Shown piece by piece: positions 54,996-64,000 of a stretch of DNA of 64,000 bases. The notes below the pieces were generated by a model. It saw only the letters and a program-made list of their open reading frames with translations. It was not told the DNA's origin and made no database searches. Location of the stretch: the NCBI GenBank assembly GCA_913045135.1, contig CAJWQD010000002.1:19864-83863 (forward strand), read 5' to 3'. The position numbers were made by a program, and so were the translations under genes. Source of the stretch: an uncultured Flammeovirgaceae bacterium. GTDB taxonomy: Bacteria > Bacteroidota > Bacteroidia > Cytophagales > Cyclobacteriaceae. The number at the start of each line of letters is the position of its first letter. Within the stretch, counting starts at the first letter, position 1.

Positions 54996-55606
54996 TCTGA
55001 TTCAATTTCCTTATAAAGGATTCGATCGTGTAATCTATTTGCTCCACCTTGCCAAAACTCTATATTGTTAGGAACTAATCGATAGCCACCCCAAAAATCA
55101 GGAAAGGGGACTTTTCCTTGAGGGAATTTTTGTTTGAGTTCAGAGAGTCGATCCTCTAAAACCTGTCTTGATTTAATTACACTACTTTGCTTGCTTACCC
55201 ATGCCCCTAGTTGACTACCATAGGGTCTATTAAAAAAATAGGCTTTTGATTCTTCGATGGTAATCCGTTCAACTTTACCAATTAGGATTACCTGTCTTTC
55301 AAGGGCATACCAAGGAAAAAGTAGTGAAGCATTGGGGTTAGTGTCTAAATGTTGTGCCTTTCTCGAAGTATAGTTTGAAAAAAAAACGAAGCCTAAATGA
55401 TTAAAATACTTGAGCAATACCGTGCGTTGCGAAGGTACATTTTCGTTGTCTAAAGTACTTAAAACCATGGCGTTGGGTTCTAAAATAGCTGCCTTCAATG
55501 CTTGATCAAACCATTTTTGAAATTGTAAAATAGGTGATTTCTCTAGGGAATCTATGGTTAGTTGCGCCTGGGTGTATTCTTTTCTTAAATTTGATAAGTC
55601 TTGCAT
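54968..55606 (-). CDS. pdxH: Pyridoxamine 5'-phosphate oxidase
   Basis: NAMVLSTLDNENVPSQRTVLLK, FWGGYRLVPNNIEFWQGGANRLHDR. Confidence 0.95.
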   Translation of the reverse strand: MQDLSNLRKEYTQAQLTIDSLEKSPILQFQKWFDQALKAAILEPNAMVLSTLDNENVPSQRTVLLKYFNHLGFVFFSNYTSRKAQHLDTNPNASLLFPWYALERQVILIGKVERITIEESKAYFFNRPYGSQLGAWVSKQSSVIKSRQVLEDRLSELKQKFPQGKVPFPDFWGGYRLVPNNIEFWQGGANRLHDRILYKEIESEWSIARLSP

Positions 55607-55676
55607 ATTTTGATAAAAGGGTTTTTAATAAGTAGAATAAAATACCTTTCTTTGTCTATTTAAAATGTAAAGTTAA

Positions 55677-56261
55677 TTGAAGTACCGAATAGACCTAAAG
55701 ATATCTAGTAGTAATGATTGGATCAACACTGTAATCGCTAATTTTGATTTGTTTTTAATTGATCATGCCAATTGTGAGCGAAAAGCATCAGCTATGGCTA
55801 TGAGTTTTGTTGCGAAATATGCGAACAGGCAAGAAATTTTAAGTGAACTGATAGATATTGGTATTGAAGAGTTAGAGCATTTTAAAGAGGTATATCAAAT
55901 AATGGAATCGCGGGGTATTATGTTACCAAACGAGATTGGTCAAGATTTTTATATCAACCGATTGATTGAAATATGTAGAAGTGGTCGTGATGAGCGATTT
56001 ATGGATCGATTATTATTGGCCTCTTTGGTAGAAACTAGAGGAGCTGAGCGATTTAAATTGGTATACGAAAATATAAATGAGGTAGATTTAAAATCTTTTT
56101 ACCGAAAACTTTGGGCATCAGAAGCACGTCATGGAGAAGTTTTTGTTCGCATGTGTTTAAACTTTTTTGACGAAAAGAGCGTCTATAAGAGACTCGGTGA
56201 AATGATAGAATTTGAAGGTCAAATTTTAGAATCTTTACCAATTAAGGCAGCTTTGCATTGA
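55677..56261 (+). CDS. MiaE-like tRNA-(ms2io6A)-hydroxylase family diiron protein
   Basis: DHANCERKASAMAMSF, EELEHFKEVYQIM, ASEARHGEVFV metal-ligand motifs; TTG start. Confidence 0.85.
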   Translation: MKYRIDLKISSSNDWINTVIANFDLFLIDHANCERKASAMAMSFVAKYANRQEILSELIDIGIEELEHFKEVYQIMESRGIMLPNEIGQDFYINRLIEICRSGRDERFMDRLLLASLVETRGAERFKLVYENINEVDLKSFYRKLWASEARHGEVFVRMCLNFFDEKSVYKRLGEMIEFEGQILESLPIKAALH

Positions 56262-56265
56262 GAAA

Positions 56266-56844
56266 ATGGATTTTTTTGTTAATGATAATTTGATTGAACC
56301 AGGGCCTGGAGATTTATTAATCTCAGAACCTTACTTACCTGATCCAAACTTTAAGAGAACTGTGGTTTTAATTTGTGAGCATGATGAGAATGGTACTATT
56401 GGATTTATACTCAATCGAAGATCCAAAAGTGTTTTTAGTGACGTAATTATCGAAGCAGCTCATTTTGATGCCCCTTTGTATGTTGGCGGCCCAGTCCAGA
56501 ATGATACTTTACATTTTGTACATAAGGATACGCTCGAAATCGAATCAGGTCAATCTCTGGGTGAACGATTGGTATGGGGTGGAGATTTTAATCGTTTATT
56601 AACTCGCATAGATACCCATCAAATAAATAAAAAGGATTACCGATTTTTTGTAGGTTATTCAGGGTGGTTTCCCGGACAATTAATGGAAGAGCTGAAAACT
56701 AAATCTTGGATTGTTTATCAAAATAAAGACGAAAACCTCATTTTTGATTTTTCATCTAAAGATTTGTGGAAGAAAGTTTTGAGAGATATGGGGGGAAAGT
56801 ATAGTTTAATTTCGAATTATCCTGTCGATCCAAGATTAAATTAA
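56266..56844 (+). CDS. YqgE/AlgH family protein
   Basis: GDLLISEPYLPDPNFKRTVVLICEHDENGTIGFILNR; GGPVQNDTLHFVH. Confidence 0.93.
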   Translation: MDFFVNDNLIEPGPGDLLISEPYLPDPNFKRTVVLICEHDENGTIGFILNRRSKSVFSDVIIEAAHFDAPLYVGGPVQNDTLHFVHKDTLEIESGQSLGERLVWGGDFNRLLTRIDTHQINKKDYRFFVGYSGWFPGQLMEELKTKSWIVYQNKDENLIFDFSSKDLWKKVLRDMGGKYSLISNYPVDPRLN

Positions 56845-56979
56845 TAGTAGATGCTTAAGTTTAAATAAGATTCAGTTTTGTGATTAGATGATATAGATAA
56901 GGAGAAACCATTGCCGGAGGAAAAGTAAAAATCAATTTACGGCGAGATTTCAGCAAAATACTGAATTATCAAGAGTGAT

Positions 56980-59010
56980 ATGAAGGATACTAAAAATAAA
57001 AAAGTGCTTGAAAAGGCTTCAGATATACCTAAAGTTAAAGTGCCTAAAAAAGTAGCTGGTAAGAAAAAAAAGCGTGATCAAGACCAAACGCTAAAATCAT
57101 TACATAAAAAAACTATTTTAAGTTCGGAAGTAACTGTGTCTTCTAATGTGTCGCATAAATTGGTATCTGAGCCAAAAGAAAAGGTAATAATTGAGCCTAC
57201 CAATCAAGTTAAAAATAGTCTATCACTGAAAGCTGAAAAAGGAGATCAGGAAGGGCAAGATAAAGCATCTGCTAAGGATAAGTCTCTTGAAGTGCCCATC
57301 ATTGAGAATTTTACACAATTTTCCAAAAAGGACTTAGTTGAGCACATAGCAGATCTTCAAAAAAATATAAATCTCAAACAAATTTCAAGTACTCTTCGAA
57401 TGTTAAAAGAAAGATTCGAAGAGCTTTTTGAGGAATCAAAAGCTCTTGCCTTGAGTATCTTTTTAAAAGAAGAAGGAGCTGAGGTAGATGATTTTTTTTA
57501 TAAAGGAGATGCGTTAGACGAAAAATTTGAATCGATATACCATGATCTAAATAAAAGGAAAAATGAGTATTATTTCCAAATTCAAAGTGAAAGAAAAGAT
57601 AATTTTAAAAAGAAAAATTTGATTTTAGATCAATTGAGGGATATCAGTAATAATAATTTTGACGTTGATATAAATGTTGTTAAAGCTCTGCAGCAGTCCT
57701 GGCAAGATATTGGCCCAGTTCCAGGGAATCAGCATAAGCTTTTATGGGCCAATTACAATGCATTACTCGATCGATTTTATGATTCTCGAAGTATCTATTT
57801 TGAATTGAAAGATTTAGATCGCAAGAAAAATTTAATGATCAAAACTGAGTTGTGTGAGAAAGCAGAAAGTCTTTCCTTTAAAGATAATTCTAATACTGCT
57901 ATCAAAGAGCTTAATGAATTACATGAACAATATAAGATAATAGGGCCTGTACCTAAAGAGGAACAGGAAAATCTTTGGCAAAGGTTTAAGATGGCTTCGA
58001 ATAAGGTCTATGAAAAAAGGAAGGAGTTCATAAAAAGCTTTAAGTGTGGACTTATTGAAAACTTAAAAAAGAAAAAAGGAATCATTTTAGAAGTTCAGAA
58101 GTATGAAAACTTTGAATCTAAAAAAATCAAAGATTGGAATAATGCTGCGAAGGCATTAATGAATTTTCAAAAAGATTGGGAAGTTATTGGCGAAATACCT
58201 CGTGAGAAATCAAAGGAAATCAATAAGTCTTTTTGGGCGGCATTTAAAATTTTTTTTTCCAAAAAACGTGCCTTTATTCAAAAATTTGAGTCAGAAAAAG
58301 ATGCAAATTTGGTAATAAAAAGAGGTCTTATTGAACAAGCACAGTCTTTAGTTGATTCCGAAGAAAATGTTGCTAAAATTTCCGAAAAACTGAAATTGCT
58401 TCAACAAAATTGGCGTGAGATAGGCCCAGTTCCTAATAAATACAGGAATAAGGTTTATGATCAATTTAAGGAGATATGTGATATTTTTTTTGATAAAAAA
58501 AGGTTAGCATATAAAGATCAAAACGTCGATTTTCAGAAAAATTCAAAGGAGAAGAGAGAATTGATTGAACAATTGAGAGCTTTGCTGAAATCTTCAAAAA
58601 TTGATTTAGATGAAATTTTTGTTTTAGTAAATTCTTACTTAGCTATTGGATTTGTTCCTAAAAATGAAATTAAAGAAATAAGCGATCTTTATGATCGGAC
58701 TATAAAGTCATTGATAAATGCCGATGGTATATCTGAGGAGGAGCGGAATGAAATCAAAGCTCAACTCGAGCTGTCGAAATTAAAAAAAAGACCTCAATCG
58801 CATTTTATATTCAATCAAAAAGAGGGTCAGGTAAAAAGAAAAATTTCATCTTTGGAGAATGATATAAATATATGGAAAACTAATATTGATTTTTTTGCCT
58901 CATCAAAGAATGCTGACAAATTAAAATTAGAATTTAATCAGAAAATTGAATCAGCAGAGAAAGAAGTCAGAGCATTGAAAGATCAATTATTAATTTTGAG
59001 AGAAACTTAA
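56980..59010 (+). CDS. DUF349 repeat protein
   Basis: At least four repeats of W..IGPVP...LW..F...FYxxR. Confidence 0.85.
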   Translation: MKDTKNKKVLEKASDIPKVKVPKKVAGKKKKRDQDQTLKSLHKKTILSSEVTVSSNVSHKLVSEPKEKVIIEPTNQVKNSLSLKAEKGDQEGQDKASAKDKSLEVPIIENFTQFSKKDLVEHIADLQKNINLKQISSTLRMLKERFEELFEESKALALSIFLKEEGAEVDDFFYKGDALDEKFESIYHDLNKRKNEYYFQIQSERKDNFKKKNLILDQLRDISNNNFDVDINVVKALQQSWQDIGPVPGNQHKLLWANYNALLDRFYDSRSIYFELKDLDRKKNLMIKTELCEKAESLSFKDNSNTAIKELNELHEQYKIIGPVPKEEQENLWQRFKMASNKVYEKRKEFIKSFKCGLIENLKKKKGIILEVQKYENFESKKIKDWNNAAKALMNFQKDWEVIGEIPREKSKEINKSFWAAFKIFFSKKRAFIQKFESEKDANLVIKRGLIEQAQSLVDSEENVAKISEKLKLLQQNWREIGPVPNKYRNKVYDQFKEICDIFFDKKRLAYKDQNVDFQKNSKEKRELIEQLRALLKSSKIDLDEIFVLVNSYLAIGFVPKNEIKEISDLYDRTIKSLINADGISEEERNEIKAQLELSKLKKRPQSHFIFNQKEGQVKRKISSLENDINIWKTNIDFFASSKNADKLKLEFNQKIESAEKEVRALKDQLLILRET

Positions 59011-59085
59011 AAAAATTAATCTCAAGTTTGTAATAATAACTAGCTAGATTAAATTTACATTGGTATTTTTATAACATAGATTTAA

Positions 59086-59159
59086 GCCTCCTTAGCTCAG
59101 TTGGCCAGAGCAGCGCACTTGTAATGCGCGGGTCGTTGGTTCGAATCCGACAGGAGGCT
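59086..59159 (+). tRNA. tRNA-Thr (TGT anticodon)
   Basis: GCCTCCT TA GCTC..GAGC A GCGCA CTTGTAA TGCGC..AGGAGGC T cloverleaf. Confidence 0.95.
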
Positions 59160-59160
59160 C

Positions 59161-59192
59161 AAAAAAGTCGTTATAGAATTACCACTTTTTTT
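59161..59192 (+). terminator. Possible terminator after tRNA-Thr
   Basis: AAAAAAGT...ACTTTTTTT stem, A/U-rich. Confidence 0.4.
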
Positions 59193-59432
59193 GTTTAATG
59201 TACAATGAAATCTCCTCATTAAAAACTATTCTAATTTTGACAAGTTGGTTTTTTTCGCTTGAAAGATGCCTTTATTTGACAGTTTAACCTAGCCAACTAA
59301 TAAATGTTATTCTAGCTATTTCGGCTTTGATCTTATTTGGTACATAAGGTTAATGAAATTTTATAAAAGTCATTTTTATTTTCTAATACTAAGAAAAGTT
59401 TATTTGTTATATTTTCATTATTGAAAAGCTTT

Positions 59433-60464
59433 ATGTTTTTAAAGAAAGAGATCCAAAAGATATTTATTGGAATAAAGGTTATTTGTTCAGTGCTTATCTT
59501 ATTGATAATTGTTGTTTTTTCGATTTACTCGGATTTTGTTGATTTTAATTTTATTACTCTACAAACTGAAGAGGTACACGAGATCAGAAACGAATATGAT
59601 GTAGATATTTTGGATGAATCACCTAAAAGTAAATTGGTGAAATATGGTTTTGAACTTTTTCAAAATACACCCAATTACATAGGGCCCAGTATTTCTGATT
59701 CTAACAAAATATTTTCGGGTAACAATTTAGCCTGTAGTAATTGTCATTTATGGGCGGGAACAAAACCCTTTTCAGCCTCCTTGGTAGGAGTAGTAAATCG
59801 CTTCCCTCAATATAGGAGCAGAGAGCATAAATTAGGAACAATTCAAGAAAGGATTAATGGTTGTATGGAGCGGAGCATGAACGGTCGCATGATGGAGGTA
59901 GATAGTTATGAAATGAAAGCATTAGTTCGCTATCTAAAATGGATCGGACGAAATACACCAAAAGATGGGAAAGTATTAGGTCAAGGCTTTATGAAAATCA
60001 ACCTACCCAATAGGGGCGTAAATTTGGAAAATGGTATGGAAGTGTATAAAGCACAATGTGCCCTTTGTCACGGAAGTAAAGGTGAAGGAATCAAGGAAAT
60101 GAAGAATAATTCATATATAAATCCACCGCTTTGGGGTCCTGATTCATATAACAATGGTGCAGGTATGTCCAGAGTGATTACTGCGGCTCAGTTTGTCAAG
60201 GGAAATATGCCTTATGGCGTCACTTATGAATCGCCAATTTTGTCAGATGAAGATGCCTATGATGTTGCGGGATACATCAATCAACAAGAAAGGCCAATTA
60301 AAACCAATTTGGAACTTGATTTTCCTGATTTAACTCGTAAACCTGTTTCTACACCTTACCCACCTTATATTGATGAATTCAGCTTGAAACAGCACCAATT
60401 GGGGCCTTTCCAGCCAATTATCGCTTATTATAAGCTAAAGTTCAATTTGGTCAAGAAGAAGTAG
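59433..60464 (+). CDS. Dihaem c-type cytochrome, TsdA-like (thiosulfate dehydrogenase family)
   Basis: CSNCH and CALCH haem sites; YRSREHKLGTIQERINGCMERSMNG motif with conserved Cys. Confidence 0.85.
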   Translation: MFLKKEIQKIFIGIKVICSVLILLIIVVFSIYSDFVDFNFITLQTEEVHEIRNEYDVDILDESPKSKLVKYGFELFQNTPNYIGPSISDSNKIFSGNNLACSNCHLWAGTKPFSASLVGVVNRFPQYRSREHKLGTIQERINGCMERSMNGRMMEVDSYEMKALVRYLKWIGRNTPKDGKVLGQGFMKINLPNRGVNLENGMEVYKAQCALCHGSKGEGIKEMKNNSYINPPLWGPDSYNNGAGMSRVITAAQFVKGNMPYGVTYESPILSDEDAYDVAGYINQQERPIKTNLELDFPDLTRKPVSTPYPPYIDEFSLKQHQLGPFQPIIAYYKLKFNLVKKK

Positions 60465-60554
60465 AGAAGTCTACATAAATTTAGTTTTTTTTCAATAGAT
60501 TTATAATAAATATTTTTATCAATTCTTGTATAATTTAATTTAAATAATCTACTA

Positions 60555-61235
60555 ATGAAAAATATTAATTCTAAATCAAGGCGTAAGTTTTTTAGTGCTA
60601 TGGCACTTGGTGCTACGGCCACTTCTCTGCCTTTTTTAATTAATCCGGCATATGCGGAATCTGATCAATTGGCCGAGTTAAAGTTTGAACAAGCGGACGA
60701 TTGGTTCAATAATATTAAAGGTAAACACAGAATAGCTTATGACGGATCTACACCTCACGGAGGTTTACCCGTAATTTGGAATTGGGCTTTTTATACCAGT
60801 AACAATGCAACAGGCAGTAAGGATTCAGAAATCACCGCTATGACTGTTTTTAGACACACGGGATTAATGTATGCTTTCAAAGATGAAATTTGGGAAAAAT
60901 ATCAACTTGGGGCAATGGTTGGTATCAATGATTCCTACACTGAAGCACCTTCCTTGAGAAATACTGTCTATGAGCCAAAGGAGAATGATTTTCCTCTTCC
61001 CGGTATTGATGGTGTGAAAAGACTTCAAGAGAGAGGCGCCTTATTTTGTGCTTGTGATTTAGCTACAAAAGTATTTAGCGGTATGGCGGCAAAAAGTATG
61101 AAGTTAGATCCAACGGAAGTATACAATGATTGGGTAAACGGACTACTTCCAGGTGTTCAATTGGTGCCTTCTGGTGTTTGGGCTTTAGGTAGGGCTCAGG
61201 AGAATGGCTGTGGTTACATTTTTGCTGGGGGATAA
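60555..61235 (+). CDS. Tat-exported hypothetical protein, possibly DsrE-fold-like
   Basis: SRRKFFSAMALGATATSLPFL twin-arginine signal; conserved-looking FCACDLA and C-terminal GVWALGRAQENGCGYIFAG. Confidence 0.6.
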   Translation: MKNINSKSRRKFFSAMALGATATSLPFLINPAYAESDQLAELKFEQADDWFNNIKGKHRIAYDGSTPHGGLPVIWNWAFYTSNNATGSKDSEITAMTVFRHTGLMYAFKDEIWEKYQLGAMVGINDSYTEAPSLRNTVYEPKENDFPLPGIDGVKRLQERGALFCACDLATKVFSGMAAKSMKLDPTEVYNDWVNGLLPGVQLVPSGVWALGRAQENGCGYIFAGG

Positions 61236-61547
61236 TTTTTTTAATTTTCACAATTTGAATTGTAGTAAGCAAATTAGTGCAAAGCTCTTACTAGGAAGTA
61301 AAGAACTTTTTAATTCTTGGTAAAATATTTTAACTAAAATAAATGATTAATTTATTTTCAAAATGTTAAGTAGTTTGCGATGGTTGGGTAGATTAAAATT
61401 GATTACTACTAGCTGATCTGTGGTAATTTTTCAATTTTATATAATAATCTTTTTACTTTAATTAAAATAATATATTCTGCAAGTTGTTTTTTTATGATTT
61501 GTGTCATGTAATTAATTAATGTGGAATAAAATTTAATTTTAGTAAGA

Positions 61548-62519
61548 ATGAACAGACGCGATTTTATTAAAAGAAGCACTTTTTTTAGTTCTGCTTATGT
61601 AATACCCAAGTCAGGTAATCTTGGTGATTTTGAAACTTCCAATTCTGATCCTGTAGTAATTTCTACTTGGGACCACGGTTTAAAAGCCAATAAAGCAGCT
61701 TGGGAAATCCTAGCTGCTGGAGGTGATTCAATAGATGCTGTTGAGCAAGGTGTGAGAGTAGTTGAATCAGATCCTAATATAAGGACTGTTGGAATGGGGG
61801 GTTATCCGGATAGAGATGGTACAGTTACGCTTGATGCTTGTATCATGAATTATGAAAGTAACTGCGGCTCAGTAGCATTTTTGACAGATATTGTTAATCC
61901 AATTTCGGTAGCAAGGAAAGTGATGGAGGAAACACCTCACGTAATGTTGGTAGGTCAGGGAGCAAAAAAATTTGCTCTAAAGAAAGGGTTTAAAGAGACA
62001 AATTTACTCACTGATTTATCTAGAGAAGAATGGAATTCTTGGAAAGACTCTTCGAAATATGAATCAATTATTAATATTGAAAATCACGATACAATTGGTT
62101 CACTGGCTTTGTCAGGAGAAGGACGTTTGGCAGGCGCTTGCACCACAAGTGGGAGTGCTTACAAAATGCATGGTCGAGTAGGAGATTCACCAATAATAGG
62201 TGCTGGGTTGTTTTTGGATAATAATGTCGGAGCAGCAGCAGCTACTGGCTTGGGAGAAGTGGTGTTAAAATCTTCAGGAAGTGCAATGGTTGTAGAGGCT
62301 ATGCGAAATGGGGCTACTCCCCAAGATGCTTGTGAAAATGTTATTTTGAGAATTTTAAAAATGAACAAAACAGTAGAAAATCTTCAGGTTGGATTTATTG
62401 CTTTAGATAAACGAGGTAACATAGGTGCTTTTAGTATAAAAAAAGGATTCAATTATGCCCTAAGCAACCAAAAAGAAGGCCACTTACTATTGCCTGCTAA
62501 ATATTCAGAGAAATGTTAA
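61548..62519 (+). CDS. N4-(beta-N-acetylglucosaminyl)-L-asparaginase/isoaspartyl peptidase family (Ntn hydrolase), Tat signal
   Basis: MNRRDFIKRS; NHDTIGSLALSGEGRLAGACTTSG catalytic Thr region; GAGLFLDNNVGAAAATGLGE. Confidence 0.92.
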   Translation: MNRRDFIKRSTFFSSAYVIPKSGNLGDFETSNSDPVVISTWDHGLKANKAAWEILAAGGDSIDAVEQGVRVVESDPNIRTVGMGGYPDRDGTVTLDACIMNYESNCGSVAFLTDIVNPISVARKVMEETPHVMLVGQGAKKFALKKGFKETNLLTDLSREEWNSWKDSSKYESIINIENHDTIGSLALSGEGRLAGACTTSGSAYKMHGRVGDSPIIGAGLFLDNNVGAAAATGLGEVVLKSSGSAMVVEAMRNGATPQDACENVILRILKMNKTVENLQVGFIALDKRGNIGAFSIKKGFNYALSNQKEGHLLLPAKYSEKC

Positions 62520-63092
62520 TTTTTTAATCCTCTTCTGCCGACATTTTTAAGGGTTTTGGCATTTAAATTGGAATTGATAATGATGCCATTTTAATTGACT
62601 AAAAAATATGTGGGTATGGATGGTATCTGGAAGGCCCTCACTAAGATATGATCCATGCACCATATATTGACCTAAGGGATATTAAATTTTTTAATAGTTA
62701 TGCGCCATTTTTCTTCTTCTAGGTCATTACTTATTCAAGTAATATTTAGCTCTGAGCGATTATAATGACCATATAGAGAAATTATGGTATGGTCACGATT
62801 TCTAACAGGGGCTGTACCAGCTAGTCCAAAAATTTACAATGGTGGCATTAATTTTGCTGATTTTTAGCTTTGCCCTTGATCCATTATCACTAATATGATC
62901 AAAATTGGTTACTTCTAAATTCTTTTGGAGTTTAGTGTGCGTTGGAGGCTTAACAGTTAACCAGATGCTATGAGCTATAATAGCTTGATACATTTCAGTT
63001 TTTGTTATAAAATGGTTTCACCACTCTAAAGATCTAAAAAGACATTATATCGCGGTTTTTAGTTTCATTATCGATAATTTTATGAAAAGTTA

Positions 63093-64000
63093 TTAACCCA
63101 ATTTGATATCCTGTTGAATAAAGGGTTGTTTGTATAATCTTTTGCCACTAGCCTTGTAAATGGCATTAGCCAATGCTCCGGAAATTGGAGGGAGTGTAGG
63201 TTCTCCAAGTCCGGTTGGATCAATCCCATTATCGACAAAAAAGACCTCTATTTCCGAAGGTGATTGATGATGTCTTATCATGCTATATGTATCAAAGTTT
63301 TTTTGTATTGGGCTACCTTTATCAAAAGTCAAATTACTGTACATGGCATGCCCAATTCCGTCGATAATACCTCCCTCAGCCTGATTGATAGCACCTTCAG
63401 GGTTGATAACAATACCACAATCGATCGCACACCAAACTTTTTTGATTTTTTGTTTACCGTTTACTTTTTCCATATCAAGGACTTGAGCAACATAAGTATT
63501 GTGACAGTAATAAGCAGAAACACCCCTATAAATGCCGTCTTTTTGTACTTTCCAATTTGATTTATCTCTTACAAGCTTTAATACTCCTGCGTATCTTTTA
63601 GGATCGTAATCATTATCGGTTCCGATTGGATTTTTCATAGCGCGATCAAATAATTCTAATCTAAAATCAATAGGATCCTTGCCTGCAGCTTCTGCAACTT
63701 CATCCAAAAAAGATTGTTCTGCTCCTGCAATAAAGTTGGATCTTGGAGCTCGCCAAGCGCCCGTTGAAATATTTGAATCAACATTTGCGTTTTCAGCTGA
63801 ATAATTTGCCACTGCACCAGCAGGAAAACGGTTTTCAAAGACAGGACTTCCATGAATTCCTACACCTTTTAAAGTAAGACCGATTAAATTATTATTCTCA
63901 TCCAAACCTGCTTTATATTTAACCTTGTATGCAGGTCTGTAAACTCCCTGGGTCATGTCATCTTCCCTTGTATAGATAAGTTTTATGGGATGGCCAATTT
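63093..64000 (-). CDS. Molybdopterin-binding subunit of a xanthine dehydrogenase/aldehyde oxidase-family enzyme; 5' end outside window
   Basis: Open frame continues to the window edge as ..IGHPIKLIYTREDDMTQGVYRPAYK; AIDCGIVINPEGAINQAEGGIIDGIGHAMY; GLGEPTLPPISGALANAIYKASGKR. Confidence 0.9.
   Translation of the reverse strand, partial: IGHPIKLIYTREDDMTQGVYRPAYKVKYKAGLDENNNLIGLTLKGVGIHGSPVFENRFPAGAVANYSAENANVDSNISTGAWRAPRSNFIAGAEQSFLDEVAEAAGKDPIDFRLELFDRAMKNPIGTDNDYDPKRYAGVLKLVRDKSNWKVQKDGIYRGVSAYYCHNTYVAQVLDMEKVNGKQKIKKVWCAIDCGIVINPEGAINQAEGGIIDGIGHAMYSNLTFDKGSPIQKNFDTYSMIRHHQSPSEIEVFFVDNGIDPTGLGEPTLPPISGALANAIYKASGKRLYKQPFIQQDIKLG

Overview
64 kb of an AT-rich Bacteroidota chromosome, probably marine. 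Lineage markers are GldC, a DUF3098 protein, a CarboxypepD_reg/TonB receptor, BshB1 and TAnnTTTG-type promoter motifs. Almost everything is chromosomal housekeeping; I see no CRISPR array, prophage, IS element or integrase. Main blocks: (1) 3' end of a K+-dependent-type membrane pyrophosphatase; (2) ECF sigma factor plus a likely membrane anti-sigma protein; (3) ftsX-DUF3098-uppP-truB-ribF-gldC; (4) TonB receptor, Kv-like channel with a C-terminal zinc ribbon, and a secreted FAS1 lipoprotein with a duplicated ~180 aa module; (5) a compact ~17 kb, 13-gene ilv-leu-cimA-thr operon; (6) BCCT transporter and choline-dehydrogenase-like genes, a CstB-like persulfide dioxygenase with a SulP transporter, NhaB and a thiolase; (7) ABC-F, tRNA-Met, LptF/G, rpsO-pnp, trxB-bshB1, pdxH, MiaE-like, YqgE, a DUF349 protein and tRNA-Thr; (8) a TsdA-like dihaem cytochrome with a Tat-exported partner, an AspG-like hydrolase, and the edge of a molybdopterin hydroxylase. 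The most interesting signal is unannotated. A 21-codon ORF (MFVPILIKNLISIPTIVIMQI*, 15112-15177) lies just upstream of ilvE and is followed by two mutually exclusive hairpins. This looks like a ribosome-mediated attenuator for the whole operon.
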